Positions 9,477-16,889 of a stretch of 64,000 nt of DNA are shown piece by piece. The DNA is from Chloroflexota bacterium (GTDB taxonomy: Bacteria > Chloroflexota > Anaerolineae > UBA4142), in contig JAMCQI010000035.1 of NCBI GenBank assembly GCA_023381515.1, positions 51,228 to 115,227 of the forward strand. The letters are read 5' to 3'. The notes beneath the pieces are model-generated. The model worked only from the letters and a program-made list of their open reading frames with translations. It was not told where the DNA came from and made no database searches. The translations under genes were made by a program, and so were the position numbers. Within the stretch, counting starts at the first letter, position 1; every line of letters starts with the position of its first letter.

Positions 9477-10133
9477 ATGGATAACTCTTCGTTGTATACA
9501 GGTAACAGAGGCGGTGAACGCCGAACGAATGATACAGGGCTCTACTCCGGTCGAGAGCGCCGCGCGGCTTTGATGCGCGTCACCTCCAGAAGCGACGAGC
9601 GACGTCTGGTCGAGCGGGCATCGGCCCGGGACCGCCAAGCATTTGCGCAACTGTACGACCGGTTCGTCGACAAGATTTACAAATACATCTACTATAAAGT
9701 GGGCTCTTCGTCAGAAGCCGAAGACCTGACCGCGCAGACCTTTCTCAAAGCCTGGGAAGCCATCGGGGGCTACCAGTGGACCGAGCGGCCCTTCTCCGCC
9801 TGGCTCTACCGGATTGCCCACAACCTGGTGGTCGACTACTTTCGAACCAGGCGAGAGACGACCAACCTGGACGACCTGCCTTCGCTGGAGGAGCGGGGAG
9901 CGAGCCTGGAAGAAGTGACGGAGCTGCATCTGACGGCCCAAGTCTTGCAGCGAGCCATCCGGCATCTGACGGCCGACCAGCAGCAAGTGATTCTCCTCCG
10001 CTTCCTGGAGGGGTATTCGACCGAGCAGGTGGCCCAGTTGATGGGCAGGCAGCCGGGGGCAGTCCGCACCCTTCAGCATCGCGCCCTCGTGGGTCTCTCG
10101 TCTGTCTTCCGCAAAGGCGCAGAAAGACTATGA
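9477..10133 (+). CDS. RNA polymerase sigma factor, ECF-like (sigma-70 family)
   Basis: A 218-residue sigma factor with region 2 at about residues 50-120 ('AFAQLYDRFVDKIYKYIYYKV', 'EAEDLTAQTFLKAWEAI', 'FSAWLYRIAHNLVVDYFR') and region 4 at about 160-210 ('LTADQQQVILLRFLEGYSTEQVAQLMG'). ATG 9477 is preceded by AGAAGG 10 bases upstream; it gives a 32-residue charged N-terminal extension before the more usual start at Met33. It overlaps the next gene by 4 bases (ATGA), so the two are probably co-translated and the downstream protein is its likely partner. The target regulon is unknown. Confidence 0.92.
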   Translation: MDNSSLYTGNRGGERRTNDTGLYSGRERRAALMRVTSRSDERRLVERASARDRQAFAQLYDRFVDKIYKYIYYKVGSSSEAEDLTAQTFLKAWEAIGGYQWTERPFSAWLYRIAHNLVVDYFRTRRETTNLDDLPSLEERGASLEEVTELHLTAQVLQRAIRHLTADQQQVILLRFLEGYSTEQVAQLMGRQPGAVRTLQHRALVGLSSVFRKGAERL

Positions 10134-10486
10134 TCCAAATCGTCTTGGACGCTTGTTTGGACGACATCGAGCTCCACAATGCGTCGATCGCCGACTGTCT
10201 GGCGAAATATCCAGAGTATGCAGAGGAGCTAAAACCACTCCTTCAGGCGGCAATAGCCGTACGCTCGGCTCCCGATGTGCATCCTTCACCCGAGTTCAAG
10301 CAAGCCTTGCGGAATCGTATCCTGCATTTGCCCGATCCCCCCGATCAGGGAACGTCGGCGGCAGAGCAGGAGGGCGATGGCACCGACTCGCGGCAGCGCG
10401 ATGAGCGGGATGGCAATCTTAGAGTCGAGCCGGATCGAACATTGCCCCCGCAGTTGACCTCGGATCTTCGGCCCGTCCAAGATTGA
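10130..10486 (+). CDS. Small putative sigma-factor partner (anti-sigma-like)
   Basis: A 118-residue protein whose first 40 residues ('LDDIELHNASIADCLAKYPEYAEELKPLL') match the N-terminal motif of anti-sigma-like proteins that follow ECF genes in Chloroflexota. Those proteins normally continue with a membrane helix and a DUF5667-type outer domain; this one ends in a charged, low-complexity tail (about 75-118) and has no membrane segment. The assignment as a cytoplasmic sigma partner is inferred from the motif and from the 4-base overlap with the sigma gene. A strong terminator follows. Confidence 0.65.
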   Translation: MIQIVLDACLDDIELHNASIADCLAKYPEYAEELKPLLQAAIAVRSAPDVHPSPEFKQALRNRILHLPDPPDQGTSAAEQEGDGTDSRQRDERDGNLRVEPDRTLPPQLTSDLRPVQD

Positions 10487-10502
10487 GCTAGGTCCTAGAC
10501 GA

Positions 10503-10535
10503 AACACCCGGACAAACGCCGGGTGTTCTTCTTTT
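10503..10535 (+). terminator. Intrinsic terminator of the sigma/partner operon
   Basis: Perfect 9-bp stem AACACCCGG / CCGGGTGTT around a 7-base loop, followed by the T-rich run TTCTTCTTTT. Confidence 0.9.
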
Positions 10536-10570
10536 GGTCGCCTTGTCATTTGTAGTCCCTTGTTCTTTGT

Positions 10571-10578
10571 GCTAGAAT
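10571..10578 (+). promoter_or_regulatory. Extended -10 box before radC
   Basis: The bases before TAGAAT (10573-10578) read TGTGC, giving a TGN-type extended -10. No -35 box at proper spacing is visible. The ribosome binding site GGAG (10594-10597) and ATG 10607 follow. Confidence 0.5.
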
Positions 10579-10606
10579 CGGGTCATCCAATTTGGAGAAT
10601 GCCCTG

Positions 10607-11323
10607 ATGCTTCCGCCGACTGCGCCGCCGCCGCACCCCGAGTATCTGCTCCAAACCATTTCCAAGAACGAACTGCCGCGTGAACGCCTGCGCGAGTTTG
10701 GCCCCACCATTCTCAAGACAGAGGAGCTGGTTGCGATTATTCTTCGCACGGGCACGCAAGGCGAAAACGTGCTCCACCTCGCCGAGCGCTTGCTGAGAGA
10801 TTGCGGTGGTCTGGGGAATCTAGCCCGTATGCCCTTTTCCGAGCTCACCCGGGTCAAGGGCCTCGGCGCCGCCAAGGCCACCGAGCTTCAGGCCACGTTC
10901 GAACTCGCTCGCCGCTTGCAGCTCGAGTCCCCCGGTGAGCGCGTTGTCGTCAAGTCGCCGGCCGATGCCGCGAATCTGCTCTCGGATATGAGCACACTGG
11001 AGCAAGAGACAATGCGCACACTCCTCCTCGACACCAAGAATCGCGTGCTCGGGAAACCCGACGTGTACCGTGGGTCGCTCCACACCACCGTGATTCGCGT
11101 CGCCGACCTCTTCCGAGAAGCCATTCGCCAAAACTCGGCCGCCATCATTGTCGCGCACAACCATCCCTCGGGTGACCCGACACCATCGCCTGAAGACGTC
11201 GCGGTGACCCGCGAGCTTGTGCAGGCGGGCAAGATTCTCGATATCGACGTGCTGGATCATCTCGTGATCGGCGCGGGGCATCAATTCGTCAGCCTCAAGG
11301 AGAGAGGATTGGGGTTTAGTTAG
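10607..11323 (+). CDS. radC: RadC family protein (JAB/MPN domain)
   Basis: A 238-residue RadC homolog. The N-terminal helix-hairpin-helix part contains 'LPRERLREFGP' and 'LTRVKGLGAAKATEL'; the C-terminal JAB domain carries the metal motif in 'VAHNHPSGDPTPSPED' (H-x-H...D, near residues 184-197). RadC was once linked to DNA repair, but its molecular role is unsettled. I chose ATG 10607 because GGAG ends 9 bases upstream; the TTG at 10592 would put that site inside the gene. Full length for the family. Confidence 0.94.
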   Translation: MLPPTAPPPHPEYLLQTISKNELPRERLREFGPTILKTEELVAIILRTGTQGENVLHLAERLLRDCGGLGNLARMPFSELTRVKGLGAAKATELQATFELARRLQLESPGERVVVKSPADAANLLSDMSTLEQETMRTLLLDTKNRVLGKPDVYRGSLHTTVIRVADLFREAIRQNSAAIIVAHNHPSGDPTPSPEDVAVTRELVQAGKILDIDVLDHLVIGAGHQFVSLKERGLGFS

Positions 11324-11443
11324 TTGGCAAGCCGGGGGGTTCGATCGTTGCGTGCTCAGCCCGTCAGTCAGCACTTGCGGTCACATTCCAATCACACAAG
11401 CGACAATCGGGCCAACCCATTACGGAACTATCGAACCAGAAAA

Positions 11444-12652
11444 CTATTCGACGATTAATCGGACACTGGTGACATACGAGTCATAGTCCCAGCCCGAGGC
11501 ATAGATCTGAAGCGAGGTGATGTAAAAGGGAGGGGGATCGAGAACGTCCTTTAGGTTCTCTGTCTCAAACGGGTACCACACATCCTGCGGGATCATTTCG
11601 CCGTTATTTGTCGGGTTCTTGGCGTCGTTCTGGTAATAAAAGCCGTGCACCCATTCGGCATCATTGCCGGCGGCATCACGGTATCGAAGGCGGAGTATGA
11701 CCGGATACTCTGAACTCAGGTAGCCGCCCCCCGAGAGGCTCTGAAAATGCAGTCGGATATCTGCTGCTAGACGGACCGTCTGATAGTCCGAAACCTCTCG
11801 ATTGATCTGACTAATCATGCCGACAATCGCGCTTGTCTGGATCGAGCCCGACCGCTGAATGTGCATCGCATGAATATCCCCCAGGGCGACGATTTCCGCG
11901 CTTCCCGGCACGATCCCTGGAGGATTCTGGTTATCAAGGACCGTCCAGCCGCGCGGGAGCGGGTCTTTAAAATCGCCATTGACCATCAGGTCCACGGGTG
12001 CGGGCATCGCGGCTAGAGGCGCGTCGCCCTTCCATACGACGGTCCGCTGCCCCCGGCCCACAGTCACCGAACTGCCCTTCGCCGTAACCGTCGCGGTGCC
12101 ATCCCGCACAGAGATCTGAGACGAGTCCCCGAGGGCTTCGACCGCGTAGCTACCTTCCGTTAAGGAAGCGAGCATATCCCGTGTGGTGATCTCGAAAACG
12201 CGTCCCGTCCTGCTCTGCGGCGTCGATTCATACAAGGGGGCGGGCGCGACCCGGACTTGGCCGCGCGCTTCGTCAATCGCCAAATAGATTGGCTGCACCC
12301 CCCAACTGAATGCGGCCGTCCGCATATTGCGCAGTGTGATCTGAGTTCCGGGAAAGAGCGTAACCGTACTGCCGTCAAAAAGAGTTACGATTCCGCGCGA
12401 GTTCTCATCCACTTCGACCGTGCTTCCCTCGGAGAGCTGTTGGGACTTGCTCACGGCGATGGGCGCGGCGGCGCCTGCTTCCGTGACGCTCGCGGTGCCG
12501 CCGACGACCTCCAACGTCGCCTGCTGGGGGGTTTGAGAATACAAGAGATACGAGCGCGCGGTGACAGGGACGGTGGTGAGCAGTGTGAGGAAAACGCCGA
12601 ACGCGCCAAAGAGGACTATCCAGGCTATGCGTTCGGGATTCTTGCGCATCAT
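11444..12652 (-). CDS. FecR-like domain membrane-anchored protein
   Basis: A 402-residue protein with an N-terminal membrane helix (about residues 10-36), then a FecR-type domain (about 55-225: 'ASVTEAG...', 'LSEGSTVEVDENSRGIVTLFDGSTVTLFPGT', 'ARGQVRV...', 'GQRTVVW'), and a beta-rich C-terminal part (about 230-402) that begins 'NGDFKDPLPRGWTV', typical of carbohydrate-binding-like jelly-roll modules. It would lie mostly outside the cell. It follows the acylphosphatase gene in the same direction after 54 bases. No sigma-factor partner is adjacent on this strand, so a FecR-type sigma regulatory role is not supported. Confidence 0.75.
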   Translation of the reverse strand: MMRKNPERIAWIVLFGAFGVFLTLLTTVPVTARSYLLYSQTPQQATLEVVGGTASVTEAGAAAPIAVSKSQQLSEGSTVEVDENSRGIVTLFDGSTVTLFPGTQITLRNMRTAAFSWGVQPIYLAIDEARGQVRVAPAPLYESTPQSRTGRVFEITTRDMLASLTEGSYAVEALGDSSQISVRDGTATVTAKGSSVTVGRGQRTVVWKGDAPLAAMPAPVDLMVNGDFKDPLPRGWTVLDNQNPPGIVPGSAEIVALGDIHAMHIQRSGSIQTSAIVGMISQINREVSDYQTVRLAADIRLHFQSLSGGGYLSSEYPVILRLRYRDAAGNDAEWVHGFYYQNDAKNPTNNGEMIPQDVWYPFETENLKDVLDPPPFYITSLQIYASGWDYDSYVTSVRLIVE

Positions 12653-12706
12653 AGGGGAATTGTGTTTGGCCTTTCCCAGCCCGTCTTCCAGGCCCAGAAA
12701 TGCATT

Positions 12707-12988
12707 TTAGAACCGAATTTCAAATCGTTGGAATTCACCGGTCGGCACGCCCCACTCCGCCTGTACGTTCTCGACGGCAGCAGAGGAAGGTCCCATGCGC
12801 GCGGCATCCAGCAACCGCTCCAGCCTGTCACGCGACCCTTCGGCGCAAAAGGACACCGAACCATCTGACTGGTTGCGCACAAAACCCACCAACCCCAATT
12901 CTGTGCCGCGCCGTTGCAGAAACCAGCGATAGCTCACTCCTTGGACCAAGCCTGTAACAGTTGCACACAGACGAGCGGTTGCAGTCAA
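12707..12988 (-). CDS. Acylphosphatase
   Basis: A 93-residue protein that hydrolyses acyl phosphates. The family motif 'GLVQGVSYRWFLQRRGTELGLVGFVRNQSDGSV' includes the phosphate-binding Arg and catalytic Asn in 'FVRNQSDGSV'. No ATG is available; TTG 12988 (minus strand) has AGGA 8 bases upstream and gives the usual family length. Longer frames reaching 13453 are read-through antisense to the HD gene. Confidence 0.88.
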   Translation of the reverse strand: MTATARLCATVTGLVQGVSYRWFLQRRGTELGLVGFVRNQSDGSVSFCAEGSRDRLERLLDAARMGPSSAAVENVQAEWGVPTGEFQRFEIRF

Positions 12989-13059
12989 GACATAAATCCT
13001 GAGACGGTGATCGCTCTTATTATACTCTTTCTCTAACACGGGACAAATCAAGAGGACGG

Positions 13060-13689
13060 ATGATAACGGTACAAGAGGCACGGGAGTTCTACCAAGGGGC
13101 AGAGAGCGCCCACGACTTTGACCACGTCTTGCGCGTGGTGGCGTTGGCCGAGCGCCTTGCCGAGGCTGAGAAGGCGGACCAGGAGATCGTGCGCACCGCC
13201 GCTCTCTTGCACGACATCGCCCGAGCGGACGAGGACCAGATGCCCGGAAGCGATCATGCCCAGATGGCCGCCGAGCGTGCCCGCGCCATTCTGCTCCAGC
13301 GGGGTGTACTCCCCGAACGGGCGGATGCGGTCGCCCAGGCCATTGCCGCGCACCGCTTCCGAGGCGCAGTAGCTCCTCAGACGCTCGAAGCCAAAATCCT
13401 GTTCGATGCTGACAAACTGGATTCGATTGGGGCCATCGGGGTCGCCCGTGCATTCGCCGTCTCCGGCGCTCTGAGCCAGCGTCTCTGGACAGACGTCGCT
13501 AGCGATGCCACGGCAACCCGCGACCAACGCAATTCAGAGCACTCGGCAGTGGCCGAATTCATAGTGAAACTGAGCAAGGTGCGCGACCGGGTCTATACTC
13601 CCTCGGCCCGTCGCATCGCGGATGAACGTCACTTTTACATGGCCTCCTTTTTTACCCGCTTGGGCCAAGAGATTCGAGGAGAGCTGTGA
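13060..13689 (+). CDS. HD domain phosphohydrolase
   Basis: A 209-residue metal-dependent phosphohydrolase. HD-family residues are present in order: 'SAHDFDHVLRV' (His), 'AALLHDIARADED' (HD), 'AIAAHRFRG' and 'LFDADKLDSIGAIGVARA' (Asp). This pattern matches the YedJ/PpnN-associated small HD group acting on nucleotides or phosphate esters, substrate unknown. AGAGG at 13051 and ATG 13060 define the start. It is divergent from acylphosphatase and followed after 50 bases by an ECF sigma gene. Confidence 0.88.
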   Translation: MITVQEAREFYQGAESAHDFDHVLRVVALAERLAEAEKADQEIVRTAALLHDIARADEDQMPGSDHAQMAAERARAILLQRGVLPERADAVAQAIAAHRFRGAVAPQTLEAKILFDADKLDSIGAIGVARAFAVSGALSQRLWTDVASDATATRDQRNSEHSAVAEFIVKLSKVRDRVYTPSARRIADERHFYMASFFTRLGQEIRGEL

Positions 13690-13739
13690 GATGTCTTTGC
13701 CAGGCCTGAAACCTTTTGATTGCGGCCCGCATCCAAAGG

Positions 13740-14327
13740 ATGGGATGCGTGTCAACCGATAGAGACCTTGTTCGGGCAGCACAGGAAGGCGATCAGCAGG
13801 CTTTCCGGGAGCTCGTCCTCCGGTATGAGAACCGCATCTATCATCTTGCGCTCAGGATGCTTCATGATCCGCAAGATGCCGAAGATGTCTTGCAGGAAAC
13901 GTTCATAAGTGTCTATCGTCACCTAGAGTCATTTCGCGGGGACGCCGAGTTCTCGACCTGGATCTACAGGATCGCCACGAACGCCAGCTTGATGAAACTG
14001 CGGTCCAAGCCCACGACGACGTCTCTGGACGAACAACTCGCCGACGCAGAGGAGGACTTGCCTCCGCGCGAACTGGTCGATTGGTCGGCGGCGCCCGAGC
14101 AATCCCTGCTCACAACGGAGGTGCGCTCCGAAATGGACCATGCTCTGACGCAACTCCCTGAGACATTGCGCGCGGTGTTTGTGCTGAGAGATATGGAAGG
14201 CCTTTCCATCGAAGAGACGGCAAGCGTGCTCGACATCAGTGTTCCAAATGTCAAGACGCGTCTTCATAGAGCCAGGCTGGCCCTCCGTGCCGCTCTCTCG
14301 GACTATTTCGCCGAGAGACAGCGCTGA
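13740..14327 (+). CDS. ECF sigma factor (RpoE-like)
   Basis: A 195-residue sigma factor with region 2 ('ENRIYHLALRMLHDPQDAEDVLQETFISVYRHL', 'FSTWIYRIATNASLMKLR') and region 4 ('LPETLRAVFVLRDMEGLSIEETASVLDISVPNVKTRLHRAR'). ATG 13740 and GTG 13749 are both possible; AAGGA at 13736-13740 is correctly spaced only for GTG 13749, so the true protein may be three residues shorter. The zinc-binding anti-sigma gene follows after 26 bases, a classic pair that responds to redox or envelope stress. Confidence 0.94.
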   Translation: MGCVSTDRDLVRAAQEGDQQAFRELVLRYENRIYHLALRMLHDPQDAEDVLQETFISVYRHLESFRGDAEFSTWIYRIATNASLMKLRSKPTTTSLDEQLADAEEDLPPRELVDWSAAPEQSLLTTEVRSEMDHALTQLPETLRAVFVLRDMEGLSIEETASVLDISVPNVKTRLHRARLALRAALSDYFAERQR

Positions 14328-14353
14328 GCACGCCCACGAAGGAGAGCTGTGAA

Positions 14354-14623
14354 ATGAACGAAATAGGCCAAAGCTGCCATGACCTCAAGGCTCAGTTATC
14401 CGATTTTATCGACGGGGAACTGGACGAGGCCATGTGTCACGAAATCCAACGGCATCTCGAGGGCTGCGAGAACTGTCGCGTCATGGTGGACACCCTCAAA
14501 AAGACAATCATGCTTTACCGCAACGAACCGCCCGGAACAGTGCCCACAGAAACTCATGAGCGCCTGTGGAAGGTGCTTCGCCTCGAAGAGCTCAAGGAAT
14601 CCGGCCGGGAGGACAGGGCGTGA
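14354..14623 (+). CDS. Zinc-binding anti-sigma factor (ZAS family)
   Basis: An 89-residue soluble anti-sigma factor. The ZAS motif H-x3-C-x2-C is seen as His34, Cys38, Cys41 ('HLEGCENC'), with Cys8 as a likely fourth ligand. ZAS proteins bind and inhibit their cognate ECF sigma factor and often release it on thiol oxidation. No membrane helix is present, so it acts in the cytoplasm. GGAG sits before ATG 14354. Its partner is surely the sigma factor at 13740. Confidence 0.93.
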   Translation: MNEIGQSCHDLKAQLSDFIDGELDEAMCHEIQRHLEGCENCRVMVDTLKKTIMLYRNEPPGTVPTETHERLWKVLRLEELKESGREDRA

Positions 14624-14689
14624 ATTCTCGCTCAGATTCTACCCTTGCTTGATAGTCCCTGCCTCACTTTTGGCAATGAGGACCTACCT

Positions 14690-14733
14690 ACGACTCGGCC
14701 CAGCCTGTTCAGCTGCGCCGAGTCGTTTTCTTT
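14690..14733 (+). terminator. Intrinsic terminator of the ECF/anti-sigma operon
   Basis: Stem ACGACTCGGC (14690-14699) pairs with GCCGAGTCGT (14717-14726), 17-base loop, then TTTTCTTT. Confidence 0.88.
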
Positions 14734-14813
14734 CCTGTATCCTTTACACTCTCGCCGCATCTAAAGAGTAAACGGCGGTACACCATTATCTCAAACCTGA
14801 CCGGAGCAAGCCC

Positions 14814-14993
14814 ATGTCTGCAAAAGAGGAAATCACGTCACTTGAGAAAGAGCTGGAGCAGCTTCAATCCCAGCTCCCGCGCCATTCGATTTCTCCATCA
14901 ATCCAAGCGCGGATCGACGAATTGGAAGAAACCATAGCCGAGCTCAAAGAAAAGGCAAACGCCCCCCAGCGCGGCAACAGCCTTGATTCATAG
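14814..14993 (+). CDS. Small coiled-coil protein (59 residues), function unknown
   Basis: A 59-residue open frame, ATG 14814 to TAG 14991-14993, with GGAG (14803-14806) 7 bases upstream. The protein is almost entirely charged helix: 'SLEKELEQLQSQLP' and 'RIDELEETIAELKEK' have heptad-like leucines, pointing to two helices that could pair. It lies between a terminator and the next promoter, so it is its own transcription unit. I do not recognise a family; a good start site and helix periodicity support it as a real gene. Confidence 0.7.
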   Translation: MSAKEEITSLEKELEQLQSQLPRHSISPSIQARIDELEETIAELKEKANAPQRGNSLDS

Positions 14994-15004
14994 GGCACAT
15001 CTTG

Positions 15005-15032
15005 TTGACGCGCGCCGCTTAGACGCTATAAT
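15005..15032 (+). promoter_or_regulatory. Sigma-70-like promoter
   Basis: TTGACG (15005-15010), 16-base spacer, TATAAT (15027-15032). The expected transcript starts near 15039 and runs about 115 bases before the small membrane protein at 15154. Confidence 0.8.
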
Positions 15033-15153
15033 TGCATTGACTCGTCCGCGCTCTTGAGCAGTCGCGCGCGGGCAGCCAAAAAGCCTCTGTTGGGCAGCCT
15101 CACGTCATGGGCTTGCGCTGCGAGAGGCTTGTTTCATTTTCGGACAGAGTATC

Positions 15154-15378
15154 ATGGACAAAGTAGAGAACAGATCGTCCTGCCTGCTTGCTCCCTTCGC
15201 CGTCCTCTGGCGCTTCACGGCCTGGATCATTGGGGCCGTAGGCCGCATCGTCGCCCTCGTCATCGGCTTCATCTTCATCCTCATAGGGGTCCTCGTAAGC
15301 ATGACCATCATTGGACTGCCTTTCGGAATTGCGCTCCTCATTTTGGGCAGCATGTTGATCTGGCGTGGCTTGTTCTAG
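15154..15378 (+). CDS. Small two-helix membrane protein
   Basis: A 74-residue protein with two strongly hydrophobic helices, about 22-47 and 49-72, joined by a tight turn at 'SMTIIGLPFG'. The turn with Gly-Leu-Pro recalls the YccF/DUF307-type small membrane proteins, but this is not certain. The start ATG 15154 has no good ribosome binding site and the leader is long. A bidirectional hairpin follows. Confidence 0.65.
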   Translation: MDKVENRSSCLLAPFAVLWRFTAWIIGAVGRIVALVIGFIFILIGVLVSMTIIGLPFGIALLILGSMLIWRGLF

Positions 15379-15402
15379 AAACTCGACCTTCCATCGGACC
15401 GA

Positions 15403-15448
15403 GAAAAAGAAGGGCGCAAAGAGCCAGAGTAAACTGCTCTTTGCGCCC
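15403..15448 (-). terminator. Terminator of the UroD-like gene (minus strand)
   Basis: Stem GGGCGCAAAGAGC (15412-15424) pairs with GCTCTTTGCGCCC (15436-15448). On the minus strand it is followed by TTCTTTTTCTC, which makes it an intrinsic terminator for the gene ending at 15473; it may also stop plus-strand transcription. Confidence 0.88.
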
Positions 15449-15472
15449 CTGCCTTACTGCATAACCCGCACG

Positions 15473-16474
15473 CTATTTGGCAGCCCCTGCCGTCTCCAGG
15501 ACCGTCCGGATATTCTGCTCCGGCGTATCAATGGGGATCACGCACCCACCCGCCAGAATGAGCCCCCGGCCGTTCACCTGCTCGATGGCATTTCGCACCT
15601 GCTGCACGATCGCATTGTTCGCCTCCCGATCAGCAGGGTTTCCTTGAAGCGTCCCCCACTCGTCGATCCCGCCCACCAACAACCCTCGATACTGGGCGCG
15701 TGCTTCCGCTAGGGAGGGTTCCGTCCGGCGGTCGTGCCAATTGATCGCTTGCACCGGCCACTGGCTCAGCGGCTCAAAGTAGATGTTCAGCCCGTGGATG
15801 TGGAGGAGGATGAACTCGGCTTGGGCGGCCGTGAGAGCCTCGACGACCTCCAGATCGTACGGCTCGCCAAACCGTTGGAATTCTTCCAACGTAAGATACT
15901 TGGGCGTTGCCATTTGCGTCGCAAAAAAGATCGCCGATGCCCCCGCCCGCAAGCTCTCGGTCGCGAAGCGGATGGTCGTTTCCGTTAGCGCTCTCAGGAC
16001 GCGGTGTAAGAGGACCGGTTCGGCGCGCAGGTCCTCCATCAGGCGCTCACCCGCGAGGTTATGTGCCGTGTTGAGCGGGGCGAAGACAGTCTGCAAGATG
16101 GGCACCTCCGCCCCCAATGCTTGGCGGATAAGCTTGATCGCGGCGGCCTCGCGCTGGAATACCGGGTTGGACGCGTCGAGCGCGCCGATCCTGTTCCAGT
16201 CAGAAATCGAGTTCACCGGCCGTGACACATAGGTGCGTGTTCCCTCGCGATTCTGTCCGTCGCGAAAAGTCGCCCCGTACATCTCGGCTGGATAGCCTGA
16301 CGCGGGCGTTACCTTGACCAAGTCGAATTCATACTTGTTTTGGAACTCGACCACGCGGCGGGCGAGCCCTTCCGCGCTCAGGTCGTCGTTTGGAAAATGT
16401 CGCCATAGGGCGACCGGCGTGTGGTCGACCGGCTCGCCGCGCATGGCGGCGCTGATGCGTTCGCGATGATTCAT
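15473..16474 (-). CDS. Uroporphyrinogen decarboxylase family protein
   Basis: A 333-residue TIM-barrel protein of the UroD superfamily: 'MNHRERISAAMRGEPVDHTPVALWRHF' at the start, 'TVFAPLNTAHNLAG' and 'LLHIHGLNIYFEPLSQWPVQAINWHDR', and a C-terminal 'AGGCVIPIDTPEQNIRTVLE'. The last motif is shared with UroD-like methyltransferases, while true HemE usually has a distinct N-terminal arginine-rich loop; no other heme-pathway gene is next to it, so HemE activity is doubtful. ATG 16474 follows GAGG by 6 bases. It overlaps the upstream JAB gene by 146 bases in another frame. Confidence 0.85.
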   Translation of the reverse strand: MNHRERISAAMRGEPVDHTPVALWRHFPNDDLSAEGLARRVVEFQNKYEFDLVKVTPASGYPAEMYGATFRDGQNREGTRTYVSRPVNSISDWNRIGALDASNPVFQREAAAIKLIRQALGAEVPILQTVFAPLNTAHNLAGERLMEDLRAEPVLLHRVLRALTETTIRFATESLRAGASAIFFATQMATPKYLTLEEFQRFGEPYDLEVVEALTAAQAEFILLHIHGLNIYFEPLSQWPVQAINWHDRRTEPSLAEARAQYRGLLVGGIDEWGTLQGNPADREANNAIVQQVRNAIEQVNGRGLILAGGCVIPIDTPEQNIRTVLETAGAAK

Positions 16475-16877
16475 CTTTATCCTCAATCTCGATCGTTACT
16501 TCCTCAACCTCTCCCTCTGCAATCCGGAATCCTCTGACCGTGGCTTGGGCCGGGTCCATGAGGGAGATCAACAGATAGAAAGCGTCGGGATAGAACGCTC
16601 GGGCAATGTCGATTGGCGACGGATACGCGGGGCTGGCTGGATGCGAGTGATAGATCGCGAGCATATCCCATGCGTGCTCGTCCATATCCTGCAAAGCGTG
16701 CAATTGTTCATGCGGATCGGCAAGATAGCGGACGTTGGCTTCGCTCTCCACATTCTTGAGCGGATAGACCATCAGCGCGCGTCCATCCTTGCCCGCAATA
16801 ATCCCGCAAGTTTCGCGCGGCGCCTCCCGCCGCGCCTGCTCAATCAGTTGCTCCAACTGCTCCCGCGTCAATTGCAT
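16329..16877 (-). CDS. JAB/MPN domain metalloprotease (M67 type)
   Basis: A 182-residue protein whose first 135 residues form a JAMM metalloprotease domain: Glu22 ('RETCG') and the zinc motif HSHP..SP....D at residues 77-90. Small bacterial JAB proteins of this kind cleave C-terminal tails, for example from ubiquitin-like sulfur carriers. Family members are about 130-150 residues; the extra 45-residue Arg-rich tail is simply the out-of-frame reading of the UroD gene start, so a stop codon may have been lost or the overlap is real. It lies 12 bases after the amidohydrolase gene. Confidence 0.85.
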   Translation of the reverse strand: MQLTREQLEQLIEQARREAPRETCGIIAGKDGRALMVYPLKNVESEANVRYLADPHEQLHALQDMDEHAWDMLAIYHSHPASPAYPSPIDIARAFYPDAFYLLISLMDPAQATVRGFRIAEGEVEEVTIEIEDKDESSRTHQRRHARRAGRPHAGRPMATFSKRRPERGRARPPRGRVPKQV

Positions 16878-16889
16878 CGCCGTGCCACC

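Noticed and set aside
12707..13453. A 248-codon frame covering the acylphosphatase.
   Set aside because: Only the last 93 residues are acylphosphatase; the first part is the antisense of the HD hydrolase gene.
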